Source: Spartinivicinus ruber (GTDB taxonomy: Bacteria > Pseudomonadota > Gammaproteobacteria > Pseudomonadales > Zooshikellaceae). Taken from it: a stretch of DNA of 64,000 nucleotides. A program made the position numbers and the translations under genes. Of this stretch, positions 24,523-33,454 are shown piece after piece; within the stretch, counting starts at the first letter, position 1; each line of letters opens with the position of its first letter. The stretch is from positions 919,501 to 983,500 of the forward strand of contig NZ_CP048878.1 of NCBI RefSeq assembly GCF_011009015.1. The letters are read 5' to 3'. The notes below the pieces were generated by a model that worked only from the letters and a program-made list of their open reading frames with translations, had not been told where the DNA came from and made no database searches.

Positions 24523-24622
24523 TCCTATAAGGGCCCTGACAACCAACAAACGTTGCTCTTTTAGTGTAAAAGCCTGTCACTGAAGGAGCAACCTAACGTA
24601 AATCATCCGGCTTTTTTTTGGT
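24523..24622. repeat. Left copy of a duplicated regulator 3' end
   Basis: AAGGGCCCTGACAACCA and, further on, the sequence that on the minus strand encodes KKKPDDLR and a stop are repeated at 25718-25773, at the end of the HTH gene. The left copy has about 50 extra bases that include a hairpin (GTTGCTC/GAGCAAC). It is a detached 3' end of a second allele of the regulator. The rest of the gene-free stretch 24623-24885 is A/T-rich and carries the upstream region of the next gene. Confidence 0.65.
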
Positions 24623-24885
24623 AACGCCTAAAGGTGTGTTTTTCTTATTTATTATTTTTGCCCATGTTTTCCTCGAATGCTACAACACATTTCAAGTGGA
24701 TGTAGACCGAAAAATATGACATCTAATATTTATAAATACTCAGCTTCTGTTGTATAAAATAAAAGTGAGTGATCGCCTTTAGATGTTATCATTTAAGTCC
24801 GTATTGACTATTTGAATACAGTATTAGAGCATCGACTTGGCGCCATTTTTATATGGAGTATTTCAGTTATTATAAGGAGAAATAT

Positions 24886-25410
24886 ATGAAAGAATTATCA
24901 TTAATGGCAGGTTTGGTTTTAGTAGCAACTTCCGTTTATGCAAATGATCAAAACTTAGCCTCGAATTTAGAAGTACACATGGATACAGATGCAAGTGTTA
25001 TTGTTATATTGAGTATACCAAATACAACAATGACACTAGTTAATGCGAGTGCTTTTGCATTTGGTGACAATACTGATAACGTAACTTTCAGCTGGGATTC
25101 TAATGGAGACAATGTATTTGACGATGCTAAAGGTAGTTTTGTAAATTTTGATTATACTATAAATGGTGCGGCGGAAGCATTTGATGATAAAAGCAACCTT
25201 CCCAAATTATCTGTAAAAGCTACGGCAACCGATGGGACTACAGCAACAATTTCAAGGGTTCCGTTTAACTTGTGTATTGAGCGGCGTGATTATTACTTAG
25301 AACGATATAATATATGTATGTCAACTGATTCCAGAGGACATGACTACTGTGTTGCTTGGATGGGGTGCTGGGGAACGGTTTCTGGAAATATTAAATATCC
25401 CTTTCATTAA
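24886..25410 (+). CDS. Secreted protein of unknown function (prophage cargo)
   Basis: The start is ATG 24886 with AAGGAG seven bases before it; a frame from 24853 lacks this. The 174-aa precursor has a signal peptide (MKELSLMAGLVLVATSVYA). The mature part is Asp/Asn-rich with beta character (SWDSNGDNVFDDAKGSF, PKDK-less) and ends in a four-Cys region (CIERRDYYLERYNIC ... CVAWMGCWG), probably disulphide-bonded. No domain recognised. It is flanked by a duplicated regulator end, as expected of a moron inserted between host-phage genes. Confidence 0.6.
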   Translation: MKELSLMAGLVLVATSVYANDQNLASNLEVHMDTDASVIVILSIPNTTMTLVNASAFAFGDNTDNVTFSWDSNGDNVFDDAKGSFVNFDYTINGAAEAFDDKSNLPKLSVKATATDGTTATISRVPFNLCIERRDYYLERYNICMSTDSRGHDYCVAWMGCWGTVSGNIKYPFH

Positions 25411-25717
25411 GCTTTGAATTGAAGCATGATCACTTGCGCGCCATTCCTGATTTAGGGATGGCTTTTGAAGCAAACAAGAGCTATCACAATAAACAACTGT
25501 CTTTACTAATACGCTATGTAAATTATCAAGCCTTAGAACGTGTTTTAAAAATAGTGAATGCATACCGTTTAGCCATTAACCTATCTTACTTCAGCGAATC
25601 AAAGTTAATACTTGCTTTTACACTATAAATCAAAATCCCACCCTCACATGAGATGACTCATAGATTGCAAACCAAACATTATTTGAGTGAGTTCTACATT
25701 TTTTTATTGTTAAAACA

Positions 25718-25773
25718 TGTTCTAAGGGCCCTGACAACCAGCAACCTAGCGTAAGTCATCTGGCTTTTTTTTC
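25718..25773. repeat. Right copy of the duplicated regulator 3' end
   Basis: This matches the left copy at 24523-24622 without its internal insertion, and includes the stop and last codons of the minus-strand HTH gene. The stretch 25411-25717 between the secreted gene and this repeat contains only a weak 69-codon frame (25419-25628) with no recognisable product. Confidence 0.65.
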
Positions 25774-26087
25774 TGCCGATACCCCGCTATTTTATTATCC
25801 CGATTATCTTGGCGTAGTGATTCAATTAAACGCACCACGGATTGTTGTTGTTCCTTCGTTAAACCCTTTAAAAAATACCACTCATCGCCGGTCAGTAGCC
25901 AATCCGTTGATAATGATAATAAATCACAGATGTGGATAAGGTGAGTGACTTTAATTTCTTTACCTTGTCGCCAGTGTGATACGGCAGTGGAAGAGACTTT
26001 GATTTTTTGGGCCAAATCTTTATTCGAAATTTCCCGAGTGCGCATGGCTTTCGTTAAGCGTTGGCCGCGTCTTTTATCTATATACAT
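25746..26087 (-). CDS. XRE-family transcriptional regulator
   Basis: The 113-aa protein has an N-terminal helix-turn-helix at about 12-60 (MRTREISNKDLAQKIKVSSTAVSHWRQGKEI, HICDLLSLSTDWLLTG) and a short C-terminal tail ending KKKPDDLR. There is no peptidase domain. It is divergently oriented to the gene at 26344, and the palindromes between them are probable operators. It may be a second repressor or a Cro-like switch of the late-activator region. Confidence 0.8.
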   Translation of the reverse strand: MYIDKRRGQRLTKAMRTREISNKDLAQKIKVSSTAVSHWRQGKEIKVTHLIHICDLLSLSTDWLLTGDEWYFLKGLTKEQQQSVVRLIESLRQDNRDNKIAGYRQKKKPDDLR

Positions 26088-26113
26088 ATTATTTTACTTC
26101 TCTTTACGGCATG

Positions 26114-26241
26114 TTAAGTAATACTTAATTTCACCCCTCAATCAGTAAGGAGCACTTCATGGTTGAGACTACATTTAAGACAACAGTTGTGATATATATA
26201 TCACTTGAAAATAAATAATAATTATCGCGCGGCTAAGCGCG
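26114..26241. promoter_or_regulatory. Palindromic regulatory region beside the XRE gene
   Basis: Three palindromes lie in the divergent spacer: TTAAGTAATACTTAA (26114-26128, perfect), GTGATATATATATCAC (26189-26204, perfect) and the hairpin CGCGC/GCGCG (26226-26241). The first two have the size and symmetry of repressor operators. Confidence 0.6.
26159..26218 (+). CDS. Possible 19-codon small ORF
   Basis: ATG 26159 is preceded by AAGGAG at seven bases and opens a 19-codon frame (MVETTFKTTVVIYISLENK) that overlaps the GTGATATATATATCAC palindrome. The strong ribosome site is the only evidence. It could be a leader peptide or a stub of a lost Cro gene. Confidence 0.25.
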   Translation: MVETTFKTTVVIYISLENK

Positions 26242-26343
26242 AAGACCTATATTGTTGAGCGCTATTTCCTCCTGTTGAAATAGTGGAAATTGAATCATCC
26301 ATACAACCTCATTAATCATCAGTACCGAAAGGAGTACAACGGA

Positions 26344-26571
26344 ATGCCTGTAATGGACGATATAACACAATTAACAAATGAACTTGAAAAATATAAAATG
26401 GAAAACCAACAATACCGGGAGCAGCTTACCCGGAATTATTTTCGATTATTGATCTTTCAATCATTATTTTCTGATATCCCGCCGGATGAAGACTGCAAAA
26501 TCGTCAGTCGGCCAGAGGCACAAGGCTTATGTTACTGCCTGAATGATGCCATGAACGATTGTAAAACGTAA
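26344..26571 (+). CDS. Small phage protein with coiled-coil start
   Basis: I start at ATG 26344 (MPVMDDITQLTNELEKYKMENQQYREQL), which has AAAGGAG upstream; the frame extends back to 26290 without support. The 75-aa product has an N-terminal heptad helix and a Cys-containing end. Function unknown; it sits just before the Ogr-like gene, which converges on it. Confidence 0.5.
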   Translation: MPVMDDITQLTNELEKYKMENQQYREQLTRNYFRLLIFQSLFSDIPPDEDCKIVSRPEAQGLCYCLNDAMNDCKT

Positions 26572-26589
26572 TCGAAAAAAGTGGAGACC

Positions 26590-26844
26590 TTAACGGGTCT
26601 CTGCTAACGCTTTAGTGATCGCTTGCTTTTTTTGTTTAGGTAATTCCCGAATAAATTCAATCACTATTTGGTCCATAAGTTTCGCCGGTGGGCTTAATGT
26701 ATGGCTAAAGGCCAGTTTCATCACGAAGGAATGGCTGCAATGCACATTGGTACATTGACAATATAAATCCGAGACTTCCTTACTGAGACTGGCGCGTGAC
26801 TTAATAATCGCTTTTCTTTCACAGCTGGGGCAGATAACCCGCAT
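26590..26844 (-). CDS. Ogr/Delta-like late gene activator
   Basis: With ATG 26844 (MRVICPSC) the product is 84 aa, the normal size of P2 Ogr. The zinc finger CPSCERKAIIKSR ... YCQCTNVHCSHSFVMKL has the Ogr spacing (CxxC and CxxxxC), followed by the LSPPAKLMDQI tail. Ogr proteins recruit RNA polymerase to late phage promoters. It lies upstream of portal on the same strand and would drive the head and tail operons. An upstream ATG at 26877 adds 11 residues without benefit. Confidence 0.85.
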   Translation of the reverse strand: MRVICPSCERKAIIKSRASLSKEVSDLYCQCTNVHCSHSFVMKLAFSHTLSPPAKLMDQIVIEFIRELPKQKKQAITKALAETR

Positions 26845-26931
26845 CGGAAAATCCCCCTGTTTATTGTTCGATTCCATTAAACCTGTAGTATACCATAAAC
26901 TGTCATAAGGTGTTGATAAATAATAAAAAAA

Positions 26932-27939
26932 TCATAAATCAAAGTGAATAGCTGCTGTACTTAAATAATCGTTGAGCTGTAAAAAAATTTCCGATAATGG
27001 ACGAATTTCATTATCTGTATACACCAGAGAAATTTTTTCAATATCCCCAAAGCCACCGGTATTTTCTGGCATAATCCCCGCCAACGCCGGCGGCATTCGC
27101 CAGGCACTGATAATGTCATTGCGGCTAATATTTTTAATTCGCTCGAATTCATCTTTGGTGGCAATATCCCCGACCGGGATAATTTTGACGGAATGCTCTG
27201 TGCCACCTGGGATATGGAGAAACAAACTCCGAAAATTCCCCACCCCTTTCGAGCGTTGGATTTTCTCTTGCAAGACGTCTTTGCTTTCCGGGGATAAACC
27301 CGGGTCATTGGTATAAAAGATAAATCCCGCATGGGCGCCATTATTGTAATAACGGCGGCGGAATAACGTGGAAGCCTCATTCAATAAAATAGAATGCATG
27401 GCACTGAAATACTCGGGTAACCCATATAACTGTTGACACACGTCGTATTCCATCAATCGGATAATTTCCCCTTTTTTAAACCAAGTAACGGTCTGATCCG
27501 GTTGCACCCATACATAGCGATCTGGCTGCACCCCTTGGCGGATATTAATCGCTGGCACATGTTGTAATCGAATTGTTTGCTTAAACGGATTTAATACCCG
27601 CTTAAAATAACAATGGCCAAACACCAGAAAGTCATAGCAGGCGCGATGTAAATCAGCGCGATGTAATCTGTCGGTTGGCACATAATGCTTGACCAACATA
27701 TTACGCTTAAACCCCGCACATGCCCCGTGGTGGGGATTAGCCCGTAACAATTTGGCTAACCCGGTTTGACTAACAGGGGGCTCGTAATACTCCCCATTGG
27801 GTTGGATAAATACCCCTAACCGGTCGTGTAAGTGATCCATCAACACCGATTCTGGTTCCCCAAAACTAAACACCGTCAAGTCTTGGGGCGGTGTTGGGGT
27901 TTTAATTGATGCAACAGATGGGGTCGATTTTTTGCGCAT
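26932..27939 (-). CDS. Phage portal protein (P2 gpQ-like)
   Basis: The 335-aa protein is a PBSX/P2-family portal: FSFGEPESVLMDHLHDRLGVFI near the start, then FLVFGHCYFKRVLN, YYNNGAHAGFIFY and the terminal DIISAWRMPPALAGIMPENTGGFGDIEK, all typical of gpQ. It would form the dodecameric DNA gate of the capsid. It follows the terminase by six bases in the same minus-strand operon. Confidence 0.92.
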   Translation of the reverse strand: MRKKSTPSVASIKTPTPPQDLTVFSFGEPESVLMDHLHDRLGVFIQPNGEYYEPPVSQTGLAKLLRANPHHGACAGFKRNMLVKHYVPTDRLHRADLHRACYDFLVFGHCYFKRVLNPFKQTIRLQHVPAINIRQGVQPDRYVWVQPDQTVTWFKKGEIIRLMEYDVCQQLYGLPEYFSAMHSILLNEASTLFRRRYYNNGAHAGFIFYTNDPGLSPESKDVLQEKIQRSKGVGNFRSLFLHIPGGTEHSVKIIPVGDIATKDEFERIKNISRNDIISAWRMPPALAGIMPENTGGFGDIEKISLVYTDNEIRPLSEIFLQLNDYLSTAAIHFDL

Positions 27940-27944
27940 ATTAA

Positions 27945-29696
27945 TTAATCCTCAAAGGCCCAGGTCGAGGTCTGTTGATACTCGGTATTAATCGGCTCAT
28001 TAAATAAAGCGTGTAAAATGGCAAAGGCCACATCCGCATGGCCGGTTTCTTGAGTGCGGTTAGCGCTATAAGTCATTTGGCCACTGGGGGTCGTGGTTTG
28101 TTTAATGGTCAAAAAGGCATGGGGAATATCGGTCATCTCAATATCCCAGGCTATCCGATTTTTACGGACCACATCCAAGCCTTTTAACACCAACTGGTTT
28201 TTGCTATCGACGCTGTAATGAATGGCTTGGGTATTGGGAAAAAAGCCTTTCACTAACTCATAGACGCCGCGACCAATCCCGGTAATATCAATGCCAATGT
28301 ACTGCACATTAAACCGCTGAGTGAGGGCTTTAATTTGCTGGGCTTGATAAGAAAAGTCTGCGTTATACCACTGGTGTTTTTCCAATACCCGAAACCGGTC
28401 GCCATATTCCGGGTCAGGGGGCGCCATTACCACACAGGTGGCCGCGTCCTGGGTACGACTGGGATCAAAGCCAATCCACACCGTTTTGTCGCCAAATGGC
28501 CGGCTATGGTGGGGCTCAAAATCCAGCCACAAGGTGCGATCAGAACAACACTGCTCAAGCTCATTTAACTTGAAGACACTTTGTTTATCATCAATAAACT
28601 GACACATCAGCAAGTTATTGAATTCATCCTCGGAATATTCCAAGCGCAATTGGTCAAGATCAAATAAATCACAGCCGCCGGTGATAGCATCTTCAATGGT
28701 AATGATTTGCCGGTATTGGCCATCGGGACATAAGGCCCCCTCACTTAATTCGGCCTGGCTGGGAAATTCAATGTCTTTATTTTGCTTTTTAAAGGCTTCC
28801 CCCATCCAGAACGGGTAAGCCTCATGGCCCATCGCACTGGGTGTGGAAAAATACGTCTTGCGCCAATCTTTTTGCATGGCCATACCCGAGGCCACCGAAT
28901 TAATCTTTTTAAACTTGGGTATCCAGAAATACTCATCGGTGTACACATGGCCGTGATAACTTTGGGCGGTGCTGGCATTCGTAGAAACAAAGCGCAATTC
29001 AGCCCCATTGCTTAACACAATGGGATCACCTTTTAATTCAATATCAAACCATGTCTTTGCAAACTGGGTAATGTAACTGCGAAAGACTTCGGCCTGGGAA
29101 CGGCTGGCCGATAAAAAGATTTGGTTATCACCGGTTAACACCGCATCTTCGAATGCTTCCCCAGCAAAATAATAGGTCAGGCCAATTTGCCGGCTTTTTA
29201 AAATATTGCGAATCCGGTTTAGCTGACGATTGCTTTTCACCTCACGTAATGCCCGCTGGTAATCAAATAATTGGCTAACAAACTTCTCTTCAAAATCCTG
29301 GGCAGTTAAGCTACTGATATCATTTTTAATCGATTTACGCTTTTTACGGGGCTTATCGGATCGATGACTAGGCAATGAATTATCGGCTAAAGCTGTCTGT
29401 GATAACTCGGCACAGGCTTTATTCTTTTGCAGCTTAGCCAACTGGCTAACCAGCCGGTCCATTTCGTTAAGTTCGCGATCGGTTTTAGCTTCTCGGACTG
29501 ATAAAATAATTAGCCGCCGGGCTAAGGCCGATTCTGCCGTTTCGCTTTGGATTAAATCGGTCCAGCCTTCTTGCGCCGCCCAATAATAAATAATCCGTTT
29601 CGATGCAATGCCCAATTGTTTGGCAATTTCCGGCACCTTGTGTCGTTGTAAATACAACTGTTTGGCTTGTTGTTTGAGGTCGTCTGAATATTTCAT
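27945..29696 (-). CDS. Terminase large subunit (P2 gpP-like ATPase)
   Basis: The 583-aa protein has an N-terminal helix-turn-helix (YLQRHKVPEIAKQLGIASKRIIYYWA), an ATPase domain with LKSRQIGLTYYFAGEAF as the adenine/Walker region and VYTDEYFWI as Walker B. The C-terminal nuclease has WIGFDPSRTQDAAT and YIGIDITGIGRGVYE. It packages DNA together with the small endonuclease subunit at 31743. It is transcribed divergently from the scaffold gene across a 173-base spacer, the classic P2-like arrangement. Confidence 0.92.
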   Translation of the reverse strand: MKYSDDLKQQAKQLYLQRHKVPEIAKQLGIASKRIIYYWAAQEGWTDLIQSETAESALARRLIILSVREAKTDRELNEMDRLVSQLAKLQKNKACAELSQTALADNSLPSHRSDKPRKKRKSIKNDISSLTAQDFEEKFVSQLFDYQRALREVKSNRQLNRIRNILKSRQIGLTYYFAGEAFEDAVLTGDNQIFLSASRSQAEVFRSYITQFAKTWFDIELKGDPIVLSNGAELRFVSTNASTAQSYHGHVYTDEYFWIPKFKKINSVASGMAMQKDWRKTYFSTPSAMGHEAYPFWMGEAFKKQNKDIEFPSQAELSEGALCPDGQYRQIITIEDAITGGCDLFDLDQLRLEYSEDEFNNLLMCQFIDDKQSVFKLNELEQCCSDRTLWLDFEPHHSRPFGDKTVWIGFDPSRTQDAATCVVMAPPDPEYGDRFRVLEKHQWYNADFSYQAQQIKALTQRFNVQYIGIDITGIGRGVYELVKGFFPNTQAIHYSVDSKNQLVLKGLDVVRKNRIAWDIEMTDIPHAFLTIKQTTTPSGQMTYSANRTQETGHADVAFAILHALFNEPINTEYQQTSTWAFED

Positions 29697-29869
29697 GCCT
29701 TAATCATAAAAGGCTATTCACAAAAAATAAGCGGGTTTTATTGCGCATTTTTCCTAAACTACCCACCGTAGGAAAATCCCGTAAATCAAGCCGTTGCTCC
29801 TGATAAAAACCCTGATTATCTTTAAAACCACCACCACGCCACAATTGAAAAACGTAAGAGAAAACGAAT

Positions 29870-30733
29870 ATGCCAACAATCACGGATTGGCTTTGTATCA
29901 TGAAAAGCGGCCCGACAGTGGATGGGCGCACCATTGAGGCCCAGGCCATTTTGGATATGGCGGCTGCCTATAATCCGGCAGAATACACCGCGTTGTTATG
30001 GTATGAACATTTTCGTTTTTACGGCAATTTTGGTCAGGTGGTTGAATTAAAAACCGAAGTGGATGATCAAGACCGACAGTGTTTATTCGCCAAAATAAAA
30101 CCCAATAAACGGTTATATGAATTAAACGAACAGCAACAACAATTATTTTTTTCCGGGGAAATTCTGCCCAACTTTGCGAATACGGGTAAAGCCTATTTAT
30201 TGGGCCTGGCCATTACCGACCAACCCGCCAGTGTGGGCACCTCACAATTACACTTCAGTCACCGCCGCCAATCGGCCGACAGTTATTTTAGTCAACCCAT
30301 TCAGTGGTGTGTTGACGACATGAGCGAACAACCCGGCTTATTCAGTCGCTGGTTTAGTAAACCCAAAGACACCCAGGAACAGGGCAACCCGATGGATAAA
30401 GAGCAATTTAATCAAATGCTGGAAAACCAGCAAAAACAAACGGAGGCGATCACCCAGCTGACGACGACGCTAGCTAAACTACATACGTCGTCTGAGGAAG
30501 AGGGTGATAATAAAAACACACCGGCTGACAATAATCCCCCGGCAGATAAAAACACGCCACCGGAAAATAATACTGATAATACGACTGGTGTATCAGCCGA
30601 AGATTTTAATGGATTAAAAACCGCGATTGAACACTTAAGCCAACAATTCACCGAGCTAAGCCAGCAAGCCGTACCAGGCACTCAAACCCCAGCAGGCGAA
30701 GGCCCTGCTGATGAACACATTGAGGTGTTGTAA
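29870..30733 (+). CDS. Capsid scaffolding protein with serine protease (gpO-like)
   Basis: This 287-aa protein is a gpO-type scaffold and protease. The triad expected from P2 is visible as Asp18 (VDGRT), His46 (WYEHF) and Ser94 (LFFSGEI). LLGLAITDQPASVGTSQLHFS closes the protease domain. The second half is a Glu/Asn/Pro-rich linker plus helical scaffold (residues 175-287, MDKEQFNQMLENQQK and TAIEHLSQQFTELSQQA). It directs capsid assembly and cleaves the capsid protein. It starts the plus-strand structural operon and touches the capsid gene. Confidence 0.88.
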   Translation: MPTITDWLCIMKSGPTVDGRTIEAQAILDMAAAYNPAEYTALLWYEHFRFYGNFGQVVELKTEVDDQDRQCLFAKIKPNKRLYELNEQQQQLFFSGEILPNFANTGKAYLLGLAITDQPASVGTSQLHFSHRRQSADSYFSQPIQWCVDDMSEQPGLFSRWFSKPKDTQEQGNPMDKEQFNQMLENQQKQTEAITQLTTTLAKLHTSSEEEGDNKNTPADNNPPADKNTPPENNTDNTTGVSAEDFNGLKTAIEHLSQQFTELSQQAVPGTQTPAGEGPADEHIEVL

Positions 30734-31743
30734 TGCGCAGCGATACCCGAGAATTATTTACAACGTTAAAAACCAATATGGCTGCCACCTATGGGGTGGA
30801 TGATGTGGCCGAGCAATTTAATGTGACACCATCGGTTGAGCAAAAATTGCATGACGCGATTGTAGACAGTAACCCTTTTTTACAAAAAATTAATGTGGTG
30901 CCGGTGGATGAATTGCAGGGTGAAAAAGTCTTTTTAGGTGTCAGCGGTTCGGTCACCGGACGCACGAATGTCAAAGAAAAAGACCGTGAACCCCGCAATG
31001 TGGCCCAACTGGATAATGATGGTTACCAGTTGTATGAAACGGATTCCGATGTCTGTTTAACCTATGCCCAAGTGGATACCTGGGCCAAGTTTAAAGATTT
31101 TAGCGCTCGCTACAGTAAAGCCGTCCAACATCAAATTGGGGTGGATCGAGTTAAAGTCGGTTGGTACGGCAAAGAAGTAGCCACCGAAACCAATCCTGAT
31201 GACAACCCGTTATTAGAGGATGTGAATAAAGGCTGGTTGCAAATCATGCGGGAGAAAAAGCCCGGGCAAATCCTCCATAAGTCGGATAATAAACCCATTG
31301 TGCTAGGGGACGATTACCCGAACTTGGACGCCTTGGTGGTGGATTTACGTTATTTAATTAATCCCATTTTTCAGGGTGACCCGGATTTAGTGGCGTTATT
31401 GGGCAGTGATTTATTAGGCCATTACCATATGCGCTTATACCAGGCTCATGGTGAAACCCCCTCCGAAAAACAAAAAATTGAAGGGCAACAGGTGATTCAA
31501 ACCATTGGCGGATTACCGGCGTTTAATTTTCCGGGGATGCCCCAACGGTTAGCCATGGTCACCAGCTTTTCTAATTTATCCCTTTATGTGCAACGGGGCT
31601 CCTGGCGTAAACAAGTCATTGATAATCCCAAGCGGAAGCGGGTAGAGGATTACAACTCACGCAATGAAGGCTATGTGGTGGAGCAGTACGAAAAAGTCAG
31701 CTTTGTGGAACCTGCCGAACTGAAATTTAAAGGTGAAACCTAA
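30733..31743 (+). CDS. Major capsid protein (gpN-like)
   Basis: The 336-aa protein fits the P2 capsid family: MRSDTRELFTTLKTNMAATYGVDDV at the start (the region removed by the scaffold protease), INVVPVDELQGEKVFLGVSGSVTGRTN, and the end YNSRNEGYVVEQYEKVSFVE. Its ATG overlaps the scaffold stop and its own stop is followed immediately by the terminase small subunit, consistent with coupled translation. Confidence 0.9.
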   Translation: MRSDTRELFTTLKTNMAATYGVDDVAEQFNVTPSVEQKLHDAIVDSNPFLQKINVVPVDELQGEKVFLGVSGSVTGRTNVKEKDREPRNVAQLDNDGYQLYETDSDVCLTYAQVDTWAKFKDFSARYSKAVQHQIGVDRVKVGWYGKEVATETNPDDNPLLEDVNKGWLQIMREKKPGQILHKSDNKPIVLGDDYPNLDALVVDLRYLINPIFQGDPDLVALLGSDLLGHYHMRLYQAHGETPSEKQKIEGQQVIQTIGGLPAFNFPGMPQRLAMVTSFSNLSLYVQRGSWRKQVIDNPKRKRVEDYNSRNEGYVVEQYEKVSFVEPAELKFKGET

Positions 31744-32426
31744 TGTTAAGTTTGGCGATGCAGCAACGGCAACGGTTAGCACAAGCGGCGACTTATCCCC
31801 GCGAACCGGTGCCTTACAGTGCAGAAAATGCCTTTGCCACTGTGGAAAATGCTAAGCAGTTATGCCAGGTGCAATTACGCGCCTTGCGAGGTGACCTGGC
31901 GATTTTATCTGACATGCGTAACCGTCCGGATAAAGTGGCGTATAAGCGTGAAACACTTATTCCTAAATACCAGGATTATATTGATCGCTATATTGAATCT
32001 GGTCTGCAGCACCCGAATGAAGTTTTTAGCTATTTTGTGGTGTGGCATTTTGATACCGGTGAATTGGAAACGGCTTTTACATTAGCCTTAATCGCGATTG
32101 ACCAGCAACAACCGATGCCAGACCGATTTAAACGCCGGGATGTGGTGACCTTTGTTTGTGACGAAATACTGCGGGCGTTGGATTTTCGGGTGGATCAGGC
32201 CGAGACGATTTTTCAGCAAGCCTTGTCGTTAATCGAAACGGACGCATGGGCCGTGATCCCGGAAATAAAAGCCAAGTTTTTTAAAGTGGCGGGCACGCAG
32301 GCAGAAATGAATAAAGCGATTGAAACCGCTGTGGCCTATTACGAAAAAGCCGACGCTTGCTGGGGTAAAGCCCAGGTAAAAACCAAGCTGGATAAATTAC
32401 GCAAACAACTGGAAAAAGGCGACTAG
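31743..32426 (+). CDS. Terminase endonuclease subunit (gpM-like)
   Basis: The 227-aa protein matches the P2 gpM family: MQQRQRLAQAATYP at the start, a LRALRGDLAILSDMRNRPDKVAYK helix and VFSYFVVWHFDTGELETAFTLALIAI. It makes the cos or packaging cut with the large ATPase subunit. It begins one base inside the capsid stop. Confidence 0.88.
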   Translation: MLSLAMQQRQRLAQAATYPREPVPYSAENAFATVENAKQLCQVQLRALRGDLAILSDMRNRPDKVAYKRETLIPKYQDYIDRYIESGLQHPNEVFSYFVVWHFDTGELETAFTLALIAIDQQQPMPDRFKRRDVVTFVCDEILRALDFRVDQAETIFQQALSLIETDAWAVIPEIKAKFFKVAGTQAEMNKAIETAVAYYEKADACWGKAQVKTKLDKLRKQLEKGD

Positions 32427-32543
32427 CTCCCCCACCCAGGTCGGGCCGCCCAATAAAAAAAGCAATGGTATTTTACTTTTTGATTGGGCTGTGCCCTGAC
32501 CTTTTTTAAACGACTACTAGCGAACAAAGCAGAATTAAATAAG

Positions 32544-33002
32544 ATGAGTATTCACGACAGTCTATATCAACCGGCGACGGGTACCATTACCAGTGATGAC
32601 TTTTTCCCTGCGGTGTCGGTGGGGGAATTTCAACAGCTTTACCGGCTGCATGAATACACGGAAGATTTAATCGAAAGTGAATTAATCCAAGCGGTAATTG
32701 CGATCAACAGTCAGTTAGATAATTTTAAAGCGACTTTGCAAGCAAAAGGGATTAATCAATTAGCCGATAAAGCTAGCCCCAACGTTGGTGGACAACATCG
32801 AGATAGCTTTTTATATCAACGGGCAGTAATGAGTTTGGCCAAAGCCAATGTGCTGCAGCAATACCAGGTAATTTTTACCAGTGAAAAAGCCGAGCATGTC
32901 GCCAAAACCAATGAGGAAACCTATGACTTTTGGTTAGCGGTGTCGCAGCGGGCATTGAGTCAATTACAAGACCAGCCGTTAATTACTGTTGAATTATTAT
33001 GA
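32544..33002 (+). CDS. Head completion protein (gpL-like)
   Basis: I start at ATG 32544 (MSIHDSLYQ), since the frame back to 32484 has no ribosome site and gpL proteins begin here. The 152-aa product has DDFFPAVSVGEFQQLYRLHEYT and a helical body (SFLYQRAVMSLAKANVLQQY). It stabilises the filled head. It overlaps the next gene by four bases (ATGA). Confidence 0.82.
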   Translation: MSIHDSLYQPATGTITSDDFFPAVSVGEFQQLYRLHEYTEDLIESELIQAVIAINSQLDNFKATLQAKGINQLADKASPNVGGQHRDSFLYQRAVMSLAKANVLQQYQVIFTSEKAEHVAKTNEETYDFWLAVSQRALSQLQDQPLITVELL

Positions 33003-33454
33003 ATAAGTTGAATGCCTTAAAAAATTATTTAATTCAACTGCGCCTGGTGACCTCGGAAAAAATCGAGGCTTACCCGGAAAATGGCCGCATGGATATTATC
33101 AGTAAACCGGGCAAACAAGGCTTGGAAATTACCCAGGTTTATTATGATGGGATTATCGAATTAACCGAAGTGAAAGCGTCTTTTCATCATATTGCAGCGA
33201 TTATAAGCGCTTGGCTAGTGGAACAGGACCATGACCGATTTACCCGGTTTGAGTTGGATAATCCTGAATTTGATTATGATCTAAAAAGCGATCACACCAC
33301 AGATATACAACTGACTATTCCTTTTTGTGAGTCGGTCTATTTAGTTGAAAACACTGACGGCCCGATTGCTTACGATAACCAACGTTATGATACGGGCGAT
33401 TATGATTTATGGGTCGCAGAAACCGGTGAGGTGACCGATGCCAGCACCCGCTAG
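32999..33454 (+). CDS. Tail completion protein (gpR-like)
   Basis: This 151-aa protein sits where P2 gpR lies, between head completion and gpS, and has the expected features: an N-terminal helix (MNKLNALKNYLIQLRLV), ASFHHIAAIISAWLVEQD and a beta-rich end with DIQLTIPF. It is needed to finish the tail tip at the head-tail interface. Confidence 0.8.
   Translation: MNKLNALKNYLIQLRLVTSEKIEAYPENGRMDIISKPGKQGLEITQVYYDGIIELTEVKASFHHIAAIISAWLVEQDHDRFTRFELDNPEFDYDLKSDHTTDIQLTIPFCESVYLVENTDGPIAYDNQRYDTGDYDLWVAETGEVTDASTR

Noticed and set aside
25419-25628. 69-codon plus-strand frame after the secreted cargo gene
   Set aside because: No clear ribosome site and no recognised family; might be a remnant, but not enough to call a gene.
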